Source: Cetobacterium sp. UBA6069 (GTDB lineage: Bacteria; Fusobacteriota; Fusobacteriia; Fusobacteriales; Fusobacteriaceae). Taken from it: 24,040 nt of DNA. Positions 7,297 through 15,580 of the stretch are shown here, piece after piece (within the stretch, counting starts at the first letter, position 1; the number at the start of each line of letters is the position of its first letter). The translations under genes were made by a program, and so were the position numbers. The stretch spans positions 71,319 through 95,358 of the forward strand of contig DIXX01000047.1 in NCBI GenBank assembly GCA_002428805.1, read 5' to 3'. A model generated the notes under the pieces. That model did not search any database. It saw nothing but the letters and a program-made list of their open reading frames with translations, and was not told the DNA's origin.

Positions 7297-8142
7297 ATGC
7301 TAAAAAAGTTTTTACTTCTAGGTTCTATAGCTATTTCAGCTACTACTTTTGCAAAATATGAACCTTGGAATTTTACAATTTTAGAGGGAAGTCTTGTTAA
7401 GTCAAACTTTTTACCTGATGGGTGGGGGCCTTCAAAAAAAGAGACTTTATTCGAGATTCAAGGAACTACTAGATACAATCTTTTAGATTTATACTGGTTT
7501 ATTGATAGAACTAACGTTTTTAAAGACTCTAATTTAAGTGATAAAAATGGCAGCGACAATAATTACACTTATGCCGAATTTACACCGAGATTCTCAATAG
7601 ACGGATTAACTGGAAAAGATCTTTCTGTTGGTCCTGTTTCAGAGTGGTTTATCGCTTATCAGTTTGATTATGATAATGTTAACTCTAGAAGTGAATGGAC
7701 TGGTAAAAAAGACGGTCTTAGAAAGCATTATATAGGTATTGGTAACTACATCTCTATTCCAGAGATGAAGTATATGAAGTTCGATTACTTTAAAACAAAT
7801 CTATATGCTAGATATGTTGATAGAAATTATGGTAGAGATGAAAACGAATGGAATGGATATATGTTTAATATCGCTTATGGTGGAACTATATACCAATTCG
7901 AAAATGGAATGAAATTTGGATTTAGCGGTTGGGTAGATTACGACTTCGGAGCTAAGAATAACTCGTCATCGAATCAGACTCACGATTCTTTACAGTGGCA
8001 AAATCAAGTTAGATTTTTCTTAAATAACAATCTATCTCTTAGCTACACATACCAAATAAACAACCATTTCTCAGCAGTCGATCAAAATAGTTCAAATAGA
8101 AATAATGAATCATTTGGTATTCACTATGCCATTATGTTTTAA
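7297..8142 (+). CDS. Outer-membrane Tsx/OmpK-type channel
   Basis: This is a beta-barrel outer-membrane protein that looks like the nucleoside-specific channel family Channel_Tsx (Tsx, OmpK). It has a signal peptide (M-L-K-K, hydrophobic core, cleavage after T-T-F-A at residue 19), a mature chain of alternating aromatic strands, and a C-terminal F (A-I-M-F) that serves as the barrel assembly signal. The segment Y-N-L-L-D-L-Y-W-F-I-D-R-T-N-V-F matches the family's G-x-L-D-L-Y-x-F-I-D pattern. Its 281 residues are close to the family length (about 270-290). It is the second gene of a three-gene operon. Nucleosides are the expected cargo by family, but no nucleoside metabolism genes adjoin it. 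Its presence shows that the organism has an outer membrane. Confidence 0.82.
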   Translation: MLKKFLLLGSIAISATTFAKYEPWNFTILEGSLVKSNFLPDGWGPSKKETLFEIQGTTRYNLLDLYWFIDRTNVFKDSNLSDKNGSDNNYTYAEFTPRFSIDGLTGKDLSVGPVSEWFIAYQFDYDNVNSRSEWTGKKDGLRKHYIGIGNYISIPEMKYMKFDYFKTNLYARYVDRNYGRDENEWNGYMFNIAYGGTIYQFENGMKFGFSGWVDYDFGAKNNSSSNQTHDSLQWQNQVRFFLNNNLSLSYTYQINNHFSAVDQNSSNRNNESFGIHYAIMF

Positions 8143-8162
8143 AATATAAAAAGGAGGAAATT

Positions 8163-8414
8163 ATGTTAAAAAATGAGTTATCTCTAATAGGAAAAACTTT
8201 AACTCTTGAAGAGTTAAACAGCTTTATGACTCAAAACGATTATTATAATATACACAACGATTTAAGTCCATCTGAAGTTCAAGATTGTCTTAACGAAGGT
8301 GTAATTGCTTTTGAAAGCAAATTACAAGAAAGTGTTATCGATATCTATACATATGTCGAGTTTGAAGTTGAAGGAACAGACTCTTTAAAAATTCTAAATG
8401 TTTTCGAAATGTAA
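8163..8414 (+). CDS. Small acidic hypothetical protein
   Basis: This is an 83-residue protein I do not recognise. It has a strong ribosome site (AAAGGAGG) and follows the Tsx-type gene by 20 bases, as the last gene before the terminator. It is acidic, with one cysteine, no signal peptide and no membrane segment. The first half looks helical (L-T-L-E-E-L-N-S-F-M) and the second half may form strands (D-I-Y-T-Y-V-E-F-E-V-E-G). The strong translation signal and operon position support a real gene. No function can be inferred. Confidence 0.7.
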   Translation: MLKNELSLIGKTLTLEELNSFMTQNDYYNIHNDLSPSEVQDCLNEGVIAFESKLQESVIDIYTYVEFEVEGTDSLKILNVFEM

Positions 8415-8416
8415 AT

Positions 8417-8447
8417 AAAAATGCCCCCTATTAAGGGGGTATTTTTT
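8417..8447. terminator. Bidirectional intrinsic terminator
   Basis: A stem of CCCCC (8424-8428) with GGGGG (8435-8439) and a TATTAA loop is extended by A-T pairs, including one G-T wobble. It is followed by T6 on the plus strand and by a T run on the minus strand. It ends both the Tsx operon and the convergent aminopeptidase gene, whose stop is at 8446. Confidence 0.9.
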
Positions 8448-9837
8448 ATCTTTTTTCCAATATCTCTTCAACTTCATAGAAATACTTAGGCATTTTATCT
8501 CCTAACCTTCTATTTCCAGTTTCTGTTATTAAAAAATCACCTTCATATCTCATTCCACCAAAATCAATATATTCTTCAACTTTATCATAGTTTATAAACT
8601 CTTTAAACTGATTTTCTTTTTCCCATTTTTGAATTAATTCTGGAATAAAATAAATTCCTGGTTCAATTGTTAATACATATCCTGGCTTTAATTCTTTTCC
8701 CATTCTTAGAGATCTTATTCCAAATTCAGTCTCTCTTAAAGTTTTAGAATCATACCCCACTTTGTTCTCTCCAAAGTTTTCCATATCATGAACATCTAAG
8801 CCTATCATATGACCTAAACCATGTGGGAAGAATAAAGCATGAGCTCCAGCTTTTACAATCTCTTCAACTTCACCTTTCATAAATCCTCTTTCGATTAAAC
8901 CTTCTGCTAAAACCTTACAAACTTCTATATGTACAGATTTATTTGTAACTCCTGGCACAGTGCACTCTTCTGCTTTTTCAAACATCTCTATCAATAAAGA
9001 ATATAAGTCTTTTTGTCTCTTATCAAACTTTCCTGACACTGGAAAAACTGTTGTCATATCTCCACAATATCCATTTTCCAATCTAGCACCACAATCTAGT
9101 AAAATCAAATCTCCATCTTTAAATATATTCCCATGAAAATGATTATGTAATATCTGACCATTCGTTGTACATATTGTGTGGAACGACGGTGTTGCATTAT
9201 ATTTTTTAGCCTCACACTCTAATAGAGCTACTAATTCATAACCCTTCATCCCTGGTTTTACATTTTTCATAGCTGCTAGATGCATCTCTCTTGTAACATT
9301 TGTTGCTTTTTCCATCTCAGCAATTTCATAATCCTCTTTTGTATTTCTCATCTCAATTATCGATCTTACTAAATCCTCTGAAAATTCTTTCTCAACGTCA
9401 TCTAATGTTTTTCCTAATAGTTTAGATAACTTCAAACTATTTTCTAAACGATATTGATTTGTAAAATGAATCTTTTTTCCTTCTAATTTTGCTGCCTCTA
9501 AAATTTTATTTAGCTCTTCATTTTCTAAAAATTTATCTATTCCAACTTCCGCAGCTCTATCTTTAAAACTTTTTTGTCCACCCATCCATATAATATCATT
9601 CATTGTAAACTCTTTTCCAAAAATATACTCCTCATTAGATTCGGTATCTATTACACCTATCAAATCTGGAGAGTTCAATCCAAAATAATATAAAAATGTA
9701 GAATCTTGAATAAAGTTATAGCAATTATCACCATAAGACATTGGTGATTCTGAATTTCCAACAATTACAATCAACCCATTTTGCACTAATTTTTTTAATC
9801 TCTCTCTTCTTGAAATATATATATTCTTATCAAACAT
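8446..9837 (-). CDS. pepP: Aminopeptidase P family (Xaa-Pro aminopeptidase, M24B)
   Basis: This is a cytoplasmic dinuclear-metal peptidase that removes the N-terminal residue when proline is second. The N-terminal AMP_N domain spans roughly residues 1-150 and the pita-bread M24 domain follows. Metal ligands are visible in order: L-L-D-C-G-A, G-D-M-T-T-V-F-P, H-G-L-G-H-M-I-G-L-D-V-H-D, T-I-E-P-G-I-Y-F and R-Y-E-G-D-F-L-I-T. The ATG at 9837 (463 residues) is preferred over the ATG at 9852, because the GGGGAGGG ribosome site lies between the two and is ideally spaced for the inner one. It is a single-gene unit. It reads away from the nrd control region, whose NrdR boxes lie about 100-150 bases upstream of this start. 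Confidence 0.93.
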   Translation of the reverse strand: MFDKNIYISRRERLKKLVQNGLIVIVGNSESPMSYGDNCYNFIQDSTFLYYFGLNSPDLIGVIDTESNEEYIFGKEFTMNDIIWMGGQKSFKDRAAEVGIDKFLENEELNKILEAAKLEGKKIHFTNQYRLENSLKLSKLLGKTLDDVEKEFSEDLVRSIIEMRNTKEDYEIAEMEKATNVTREMHLAAMKNVKPGMKGYELVALLECEAKKYNATPSFHTICTTNGQILHNHFHGNIFKDGDLILLDCGARLENGYCGDMTTVFPVSGKFDKRQKDLYSLLIEMFEKAEECTVPGVTNKSVHIEVCKVLAEGLIERGFMKGEVEEIVKAGAHALFFPHGLGHMIGLDVHDMENFGENKVGYDSKTLRETEFGIRSLRMGKELKPGYVLTIEPGIYFIPELIQKWEKENQFKEFINYDKVEEYIDFGGMRYEGDFLITETGNRRLGDKMPKYFYEVEEILEKR

Positions 9838-9938
9838 AAAATCCCTCCCCATATCTTCGTATTTAAAAAATACTATATCATATTTTTTTAATCTTTTTTA
9901 TATTTTTTTAATAAAATGTGGTATTAAAAAAACGAAAA

Positions 9939-9954
9939 ACACAATATATAGTGT
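9939..9954. promoter_or_regulatory. NrdR box 1
   Basis: The 16-base sequence ACACAATATATAGTGT fits the published NrdR-box pattern (ACACwATATATwGTGT) at every position. NrdR is the ATP-cone and zinc-finger repressor of ribonucleotide reductase genes. Its centre is 32 bases from that of box 2, about three helical turns, which is the classic paired-box spacing. Confidence 0.88.
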
Positions 9955-9970
9955 TATTTTTTTAAACCTA

Positions 9971-9986
9971 ACAATATATATTGTGT
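9971..9986. promoter_or_regulatory. NrdR box 2
   Basis: The 16-base sequence ACAATATATATTGTGT matches the NrdR pattern at 15 of 16 positions and contains a perfect 14-base palindrome (9971-9984). Paired with box 1 on the same helical face, it supports NrdR control of the nrdD-nrdG operon. Confidence 0.85.
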
Positions 9987-10135
9987 TTTTCAAAAAAAAT
10001 ATTTGAATTTTTTTTGCTCGATTTTTTTCCATTTGATTATTTTTTTAACTTTATTTTTCTTTAATAACTCTATATTCTGGTGTCAAATATTTTTTTTTAA
10101 CCATTTTTGTAGCCATTTTTTACTTTTTTACACAT

Positions 10136-10164
10136 TTGTAGAATCATATAAAAGTGTGTATAAT
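10136..10164 (+). promoter_or_regulatory. Likely nrdD promoter
   Basis: TTGTAG (10136-10141), a 17-base spacer and a perfect TATAAT (10159-10164) predict a start near 10171. This lies downstream of the in-frame GTG (10154) and ATG (10163), so those cannot be used from this promoter. Confidence 0.6.
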
Positions 10165-10201
10165 GTTTGAAGAAAAAAAAATAAAAACTGGGGTGATTTT
10201 T

Positions 10202-12391
10202 TTGAAGGAAGTTATTAAAAGAGATGGTTCGACTGTACGTTTTGATAAAAGTAGAATTGTAAGAGCTATAACAATGTCTTTTACACAAAAAGAAAAAGCA
10301 GTCAATACTGAACTCATCGAAAAAATAGCAACTCAAATTGAAAATCTTGATACTCCTAAGATGCATGTTGAAGATATCCAAGATTTAGTTGTAAAAAAAC
10401 TTATGGGTTCTTCTGAAAAGGACATTGCTCTTTCTTATCAAGAGTACCGTACTATCAAAAACGAACTAAGAAAAAAAGAGGACGTTATATATAAAAAAAT
10501 TGGTGAATTAATTGATGCATCAAACGAGGATATGTTAAATGAAAATGCTAATAAAGATGGAAAAACTATATCTGTTCAAAGAGATCTTTTAGCTGGAATA
10601 TCATCTAAAGATTACTATTTAAACAGAATGCTTCCAAAACATTTAAAAGAAGCTCATGAAAGCGGAAGAATTCATATCCATGATTTAGATTATCTTCTTT
10701 TTAGAGAAACAAACTGTGAATTAGTAAATATTGAGCAAATGTTAAAAAATGGATGTAATATTGGTAATGCTAAAATGCTTGAGCCAAACTCTGTTGAAGT
10801 AGCTGTTGGACACATTGTACAAATAATAGCATCTGTTTCATCTAATACATATGGAGGATGTTCTATTCCTTATTTAGATAGAGCTCTAGTTCCATATATT
10901 GCAAAAAGTTTTAAAAAACACTTTGCAAAAGGATTAAAATACGTAGAGAGATTATCTACTGATATTATCCAAACTATTATTTCTGAAAACGAAATCAAAT
11001 ATGAGAATAACTCTTTAAAAGAGAAATATCCTCTGGCTTTTGAGTATGCCATAGATATGACTGAGGAATCTGTTAAACAGTCTATGCAAGGTTTAGAGTA
11101 TGAGATCAACAGTTTATCTACTGTTAATGGTCAAACTCCATTTACAACTGTTGGAGTAGGTACTGAAACATCTTGGGAAGGTAGACTTGTTCAAAAGTTT
11201 GTCTTCAAAACAAGAATGGAAGGATTTGGAGCTAAAAAAGAAACTGCAATCTTCCCTAAAATAGTTTATGCTGTATGTGAAGGTCTAAACTTTAGTGAAA
11301 ATGACCCTAACTGGGATATTTCTCAAATTGCATTTGAGTGTATGACAAAATCTGTTTATCCTGATATTTTATTTGTAACTCCAGAACAAGTTAAAAATGG
11401 AACTGTTGTTTACCCAATGGGATGTAGAGCTTTCTTATCTCCTTGGAAAGATGAAAATGGAAATGAAAAGTATTCTGGTAGATTTAATATTGGAGCTACA
11501 ACTATAAACTTACCTAGAATAGCTATTAAAAATAGAGGGGACGAAGCTGGATTCTATAAAGAGTTAGATGAAGTTTTAAATATGTGTAAAGAAAATAACA
11601 TCTTCAGAGCTAAATATTTAGAGAATACACCTGCTGAAATTGCACCTATTCTTTGGATGGCTGGAGCTCTTGCTGAAAAAAGTGCAAAAGAAACTATAAA
11701 AGATTTAATCTGGGGTGGATATGCTACTGTATCTATTGGATATATTGGATTAAGTGAAGTTTCTGAACTTCTTTATGGAAAAAACTTTGCTTTAGATGAA
11801 GAGTCATATGAAAAATCATTTAAAATTTTAGAATATATCTCTAATAAAGTAAAAGGCTTCAAAGAGGAAACTAATCTAGGATTTGCTCTTTATTCAACAC
11901 CATCTGAATCTCTTTGTGATAGATTTGCACAAATAGATTTAAAAGAATTTGGAGTAATAAAGGGAATCACTGATAAAGAGTACTACGATAACTCTTTCCA
12001 CGTTTCTTCGAAAATAAATATAAATCCTTTTGAAAAGTTAAGATTAGAAGCTCCTGGGCACACTTTAGCTGCCGGAGGACATATTAGCTATATCGAAACG
12101 GATTCATTAAAGAAAAATCTTGAAGCTGTTTATCAAGTTTTAAAATATGCTCAATCAATAGGAATACATTATATGGGGATTAATCAACCTGTTGATAAGT
12201 GTCACGTTTGTGATTTTAACGGTGAATTTTTAGCTACTGAGAGAGGTTTTGAATGCCCTCAATGTGGAAATAATGATTCAACTAAGATGAATGTTATAAG
12301 AAGAGTTTGTGGATACCTAGCTCAACCTGATAGCAGACCTTTCAATAAAGGAAAACAAAAAGAGGTAATAAACAGAGTTAAACATATGTAA
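10202..12391 (+). CDS. nrdD: Anaerobic (class III) ribonucleoside-triphosphate reductase, large subunit
   Basis: This glycyl-radical enzyme reduces NTPs to dNTPs without oxygen, using formate as reductant in the known enzymes. The N-terminal ATP-cone (V-I-K-R-D-G-S-T-V-R-F-D-K-S-R-I) senses ATP and dATP. The C-terminus carries a zinc site, C667-x2-C670 and C685-x2-C688, and the radical loop R-V-C-G-Y-L with Gly704. I chose the TTG at 10202 (729 residues): GGGGTGAT is 8 bases upstream, the protein then begins M-K-E-V-I-K-R-D-G as in homologues, and the predicted promoter lies over the upstream GTG and ATG. It is followed 18 bases later by nrdG, its activase. Two NrdR boxes upstream indicate repression by NrdR. 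Confidence 0.97.
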   Translation: MKEVIKRDGSTVRFDKSRIVRAITMSFTQKEKAVNTELIEKIATQIENLDTPKMHVEDIQDLVVKKLMGSSEKDIALSYQEYRTIKNELRKKEDVIYKKIGELIDASNEDMLNENANKDGKTISVQRDLLAGISSKDYYLNRMLPKHLKEAHESGRIHIHDLDYLLFRETNCELVNIEQMLKNGCNIGNAKMLEPNSVEVAVGHIVQIIASVSSNTYGGCSIPYLDRALVPYIAKSFKKHFAKGLKYVERLSTDIIQTIISENEIKYENNSLKEKYPLAFEYAIDMTEESVKQSMQGLEYEINSLSTVNGQTPFTTVGVGTETSWEGRLVQKFVFKTRMEGFGAKKETAIFPKIVYAVCEGLNFSENDPNWDISQIAFECMTKSVYPDILFVTPEQVKNGTVVYPMGCRAFLSPWKDENGNEKYSGRFNIGATTINLPRIAIKNRGDEAGFYKELDEVLNMCKENNIFRAKYLENTPAEIAPILWMAGALAEKSAKETIKDLIWGGYATVSIGYIGLSEVSELLYGKNFALDEESYEKSFKILEYISNKVKGFKEETNLGFALYSTPSESLCDRFAQIDLKEFGVIKGITDKEYYDNSFHVSSKININPFEKLRLEAPGHTLAAGGHISYIETDSLKKNLEAVYQVLKYAQSIGIHYMGINQPVDKCHVCDFNGEFLATERGFECPQCGNNDSTKMNVIRRVCGYLAQPDSRPFNKGKQKEVINRVKHM

Positions 12392-12409
12392 AAACGATGG
12401 GAGATTGTT

Positions 12410-12919
12410 ATGAACTATTCTGGTATTAAGTATACAGATATGATTAATGGAGAAGGGATTAGAGTTAGTCTTTTTGTAAGTGGGTGTTCTCACTTTTGCA
12501 AAGATTGCTTTAACTCAGACACATGGGACCCAAACTATGGGTCTCCTTTTACAGAAGAGATTGAAAATGAAATTTTGGACTATTTTAAAAAATATAATAA
12601 AAGTATCAAAGGGCTTTCATTATTAGGTGGGGATCCTACTTATATACATAACATCGATCCACTTATAAATTTTATAAAAAAGTTTAAAAATAGTTTTCCA
12701 GAAAAAGATATTTGGATTTGGTCTGGTTTTACATGGGAGATAATTATAGCTAATCCAAAGCTTCTATCTCTTATTGAGTTGTGTGATATTCTAGTTGATG
12801 GTAAATTTAAAATTGAAGAAAAAGATTTAAATCTAAAATGGCGTGGTAGTAAAAATCAAAGAGTTATAGATATCAAAAAAAGTTTAGAGTCAAAAGAAAC
12901 TATTACATATATAGATTAA
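12410..12919 (+). CDS. nrdG: Anaerobic ribonucleotide reductase activating protein (radical SAM)
   Basis: This is the activase that installs the glycyl radical on NrdD. It is a small radical-SAM protein of 169 residues. The [4Fe-4S] ligands are C26-x3-C30-x2-C33 in G-C-S-H-F-C-K-D-C-F-N, and the S-L-L-G-G-D-P-T SAM-binding segment follows, with D-I-L-V-D-G-K-F near the C-terminus as in the family. It lies 18 bases after nrdD in the same operon and is followed at once by a long-stem terminator. Confidence 0.97.
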   Translation: MNYSGIKYTDMINGEGIRVSLFVSGCSHFCKDCFNSDTWDPNYGSPFTEEIENEILDYFKKYNKSIKGLSLLGGDPTYIHNIDPLINFIKKFKNSFPEKDIWIWSGFTWEIIIANPKLLSLIELCDILVDGKFKIEEKDLNLKWRGSKNQRVIDIKKSLESKETITYID

Positions 12920-12957
12920 AAAAAGTTCTAGAGTTTTATTTCTCTAGAACTTTTTCT
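12920..12957. terminator. Bidirectional intrinsic terminator between nrdG and mglC
   Basis: AAAAAGTTCTAGAG (12920-12933) pairs with CTCTAGAACTTTTT (12942-12955) around an 8-base loop: a 14-bp stem flanked by T runs on both strands. It serves the two convergent operons. Confidence 0.92.
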
Positions 12958-12966
12958 ATTTTTTAT

Positions 12967-14004
12967 CTATTTTTTCTTTACATATTTCAATGTATCTAAA
13001 GCAACAGCCATAACTATAATTACCCCTTTTATAATATACTGCCAATAAGGATTTACTCCAATAAATGTAAGTCCATAGTTTATAACTGTAAATATAATAA
13101 CACCGATTAAAACTCCAGGAACTGTTCCAACTCCTCCAGAGAATGAAACTCCTCCAACAACACAAGCTGCTATCGCATCCATCTCATACATATTTCCTAA
13201 GTTATTTGTTGCACTTCCAACTCTTCCAGCCTCAAGCATTCCACCAAAAGCATAGAAAACTCCTGATAAAGTATAAACTAATAATAGTGTTTTCTTAACA
13301 TTTACTCCAGATACTTTTGCTGCCTCTGGGTTTCCTCCTACTGCAAACAGATTTTTTCCAAATGTCGTTTTGTTCCATAAAACCCAAATAAACAGTACCG
13401 CTAAAGCCGCATATATTATTAGATAATTAAATCTGAATCCTCCTATAGTAAAGAATCCTTGTGCAAAACTTGTAAAGCTCTTTGAAAACCCTGCAATTGG
13501 AGATGCTCCAACGTAATCATAGTACAACGAATTTGCACCATAAATTATTATCATCGAACCCAAAGTTGCAACAAACGGTGTTACATTTAGATACGCAACT
13601 ACAAATCCATTTAAGAAACCTACAAACGCACCTATAACACAAACAATTAAAATGACAACTGGTATTGGTAATGTGTCTAAAGATGGAAATACTTTATTTA
13701 CATTCGTAGCTGCTTGTAATAAGGTTGCCGATATAACTGCTGATAAACCAACTTGTCTTCCTACTGAAAGGTCCGTTCCCTGAGTTACAATTAATCCTGC
13801 AACACCAAGAGCTAAAATCGTTCTAACAGAAGATTGAGTTAAAATATTTCTCATATTTCTAAAACTTAAAAATGTCGGCTCTTTTATTATTATTCCTGCT
13901 ATTAAAATCAATAGAACAATATATAGTCCCCCGTCTAATAAAAGTTTTTTTGTATCTTTCCCTTTAAAGAAACCAGTTTTTTTCTCTTCGATATTTACTT
14001 CCAT
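12967..14004 (-). CDS. mglC: Galactose/methyl-galactoside ABC transporter, permease MglC
   Basis: This is the inner-membrane permease of a sugar ABC importer of the MglC/RbsC/XylH family (BPD_transp_2 fold). It has about 8-10 membrane helices and the family segments G-L-I-V-T-Q-G-T-D-L-S-V-G-R, N-T-T-F-G-K-N-L-F-A-V-G-G-N-P-E-A-A and A-A-C-V-V-G-G-V-S-F-S-G-G-V-G-T. The preferred start is the ATG at 14004 (345 residues), preceded by GGGAGGAG. The in-frame ATG at 14016 begins 3 bases after the mglA stop and has no ribosome site. It is the last gene of mglBAC. Confidence 0.94.
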   Translation of the reverse strand: MEVNIEEKKTGFFKGKDTKKLLLDGGLYIVLLILIAGIIIKEPTFLSFRNMRNILTQSSVRTILALGVAGLIVTQGTDLSVGRQVGLSAVISATLLQAATNVNKVFPSLDTLPIPVVILIVCVIGAFVGFLNGFVVAYLNVTPFVATLGSMIIIYGANSLYYDYVGASPIAGFSKSFTSFAQGFFTIGGFRFNYLIIYAALAVLFIWVLWNKTTFGKNLFAVGGNPEAAKVSGVNVKKTLLLVYTLSGVFYAFGGMLEAGRVGSATNNLGNMYEMDAIAACVVGGVSFSGGVGTVPGVLIGVIIFTVINYGLTFIGVNPYWQYIIKGVIIVMAVALDTLKYVKKK

Positions 14005-14019
14005 TTCTCCTCCCATAAC

Positions 14020-15516
14020 CTATAAATATTTTGATGCTAATTTTAAAATCTCTTCTTGAGTTGCTTCTTTTGTATTTACTATTCCTGCGACTCGACCATT
14101 ACTCATAACTAAGATTCTATCCGTAACTCCTAGAAGTTCTGGCATCTCAGAGGATATCATTATTATTCCTTTACCTTTATTTGCTAAGTCCAGCATCAGT
14201 TGGTAAATTTCATATTTAGCTCCAACATCTATTCCTCTTGTGGGCTCATCAAGCATTAAAATATCAGGACTTGTTAATAGCCATCTTCCTATAATTACCT
14301 TTTGCTGATTTCCACCAGAAAGATTTCCAATTGGTGTTTTTTGGTTTGGTGTCTTTACTCTCATAGAATCTATAACCCACTTTGTATCTCCATACATCTT
14401 ATTGCTATTTAAAAGTTTATTTTTCCCTTCATAATGAGTCATATTTGAGATAAGTGAATTAAACTCTATATTTAGTTGTGGAAATATTCCTGTTGCTCTT
14501 CTTTCTTCTGTAACTAGAGCAAATCCATTTTGAATAGCTTCTAAACTGCTTTTGTTTTCTATCTCTTTCCCATTCATTTTAACTATTCCAGAAGATTTTT
14601 CTCTAATTCCAAAAATTGTTTCAACTATATCAGTTCTTTTAGATCCTACTAAACCAGCTATTCCTAAAATTTCACCTTTTCTCAAATTAAATGTTACATC
14701 TGATATTGAAGGTGAATTTTTTGCTGTCAATTTTTCTACCTCTAGGATAACCTCTTCTGGGTGATTTGTTTTTTGCGGGAATCTTTGAGTCAAAGATCTT
14801 CCAACCATCATACTTATAATCTCATCCGTTGTTATTCCATCTAAACTTTTTGTAGCAACCCATGTACCATCTCTAAGTATTGTTATATCATCACAAATCT
14901 CTTTTATCTCTTCCATTTTATGAGAGATATATACAACGCCACAGCCTCTGTCTGTCAACTTTTTGATAATCTTAAAAAGATGTCCCACCTCTTTTTCCGT
15001 TAGAGAGGATGTTGGCTCATCCATTACTATTACTTTAGAATTGTAAGAAAAGGCTTTTGCTATTTCAACCATCTGCATCTGTGAAACAGATAAGGTTGAA
15101 ACCTTAGCTTTTGGATCTACATCTATTTCTAACTCTTTGAATATCTCTTTTGTATCTTCATACATCTTTTTATGATCTACAAATATCCCTTTCAATGGAT
15201 ATCTCCCTAACCAAACATTGTCCATAACAGTTCTTTGTAAAACCTGATTCAACTCTTGGTGAACCATTGAAACCCCATTTTCTAATGCATCTTTAGCAGA
15301 TACAAAACTAACCTCTTTTCCATCTAAAAATATTTTCCCCTCATCTTTTGAATATATCCCAAATAAACACTTCATCAAGGTTGATTTCCCTGCTCCATTC
15401 TCTCCCATTAAAGCATGTACAGTATGAGGTCTTATTTTCAAATTCACTTTATCTAGAGCTTTTACTCCAGGAAAAGACTTCGATACGTCTATCATCTCTA
15501 GTAAATATTTCTCCAT
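14020..15516 (-). CDS. mglA: Galactose/methyl-galactoside ABC transporter, ATPase MglA
   Basis: This is a two-domain ATPase (498 residues) energising sugar uptake. In domain 1, Walker A is G-E-N-G-A-G-K-S-T (38-46), the signature is [10 protein letters not shown] and Walker B is V-I-V-M-D-E-P-T-S. In domain 2, the Walker A is degenerate (G-L-V-G-S-K-R-T-D), the signature is L-S-G-G-N-Q-Q-K-V and Walker B is [15 protein letters not shown] degenerate second P-loop is normal for the MglA/RbsA group. The ribosome site is GAGGAG. It lies between mglB and mglC. Confidence 0.96.
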   Translation of the reverse strand: MEKYLLEMIDVSKSFPGVKALDKVNLKIRPHTVHALMGENGAGKSTLMKCLFGIYSKDEGKIFLDGKEVSFVSAKDALENGVSMVHQELNQVLQRTVMDNVWLGRYPLKGIFVDHKKMYEDTKEIFKELEIDVDPKAKVSTLSVSQMQMVEIAKAFSYNSKVIVMDEPTSSLTEKEVGHLFKIIKKLTDRGCGVVYISHKMEEIKEICDDITILRDGTWVATKSLDGITTDEIISMMVGRSLTQRFPQKTNHPEEVILEVEKLTAKNSPSISDVTFNLRKGEILGIAGLVGSKRTDIVETIFGIREKSSGIVKMNGKEIENKSSLEAIQNGFALVTEERRATGIFPQLNIEFNSLISNMTHYEGKNKLLNSNKMYGDTKWVIDSMRVKTPNQKTPIGNLSGGNQQKVIIGRWLLTSPDILMLDEPTRGIDVGAKYEIYQLMLDLANKGKGIIMISSEMPELLGVTDRILVMSNGRVAGIVNTKEATQEEILKLASKYL

Positions 15517-15548
15517 AATATCTCCTCTTTAGCTCATCAATTTCATTA

Positions 15549-15574
15549 AAGAAAGGGAGGCTTATACCTCCCCT
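15549..15574 (-). terminator. Intercistronic stem-loop between mglB and mglA
   Basis: GGGAGG (15555-15560) pairs with CCTCCC (15567-15572) around a 6-base loop, just after the mglB stop. On the minus strand it is followed by only a short T run (TTTCTTT), so it looks like a leaky terminator or a 3'-end-protecting stem. That would let the binding protein be made in excess over MglA and MglC. Confidence 0.6.
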
Positions 15575-15580
15575 CACCTA

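Larger units (their letters stand above)
9838..10201. other. 364-base nrd/pepP intergenic control region
   Basis: This gap between the divergent pepP and nrdD genes holds two NrdR boxes (9939-9986) and the likely nrdD promoter (10136-10164). The stretch 9987-10135 is extremely T-rich on the plus strand and contains no open frame, hairpin or repeat that I can support. A possible pepP -10 (TATAGT on the minus strand near 9870) has no good -35. Confidence 0.6.

Noticed and set aside
9987..10135. Possible small RNA or leader in the T-rich part of the nrd gap
   Set aside because: No hairpin, promoter-terminator pair or open frame could be supported; the sequence is low-complexity T tracts.
12956..13165. 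69-codon minus-strand frame overlapping the end of mglC
   Set aside because: It is an alternate frame within mglC, rich in Trp, Cys and Tyr, with no start signal.
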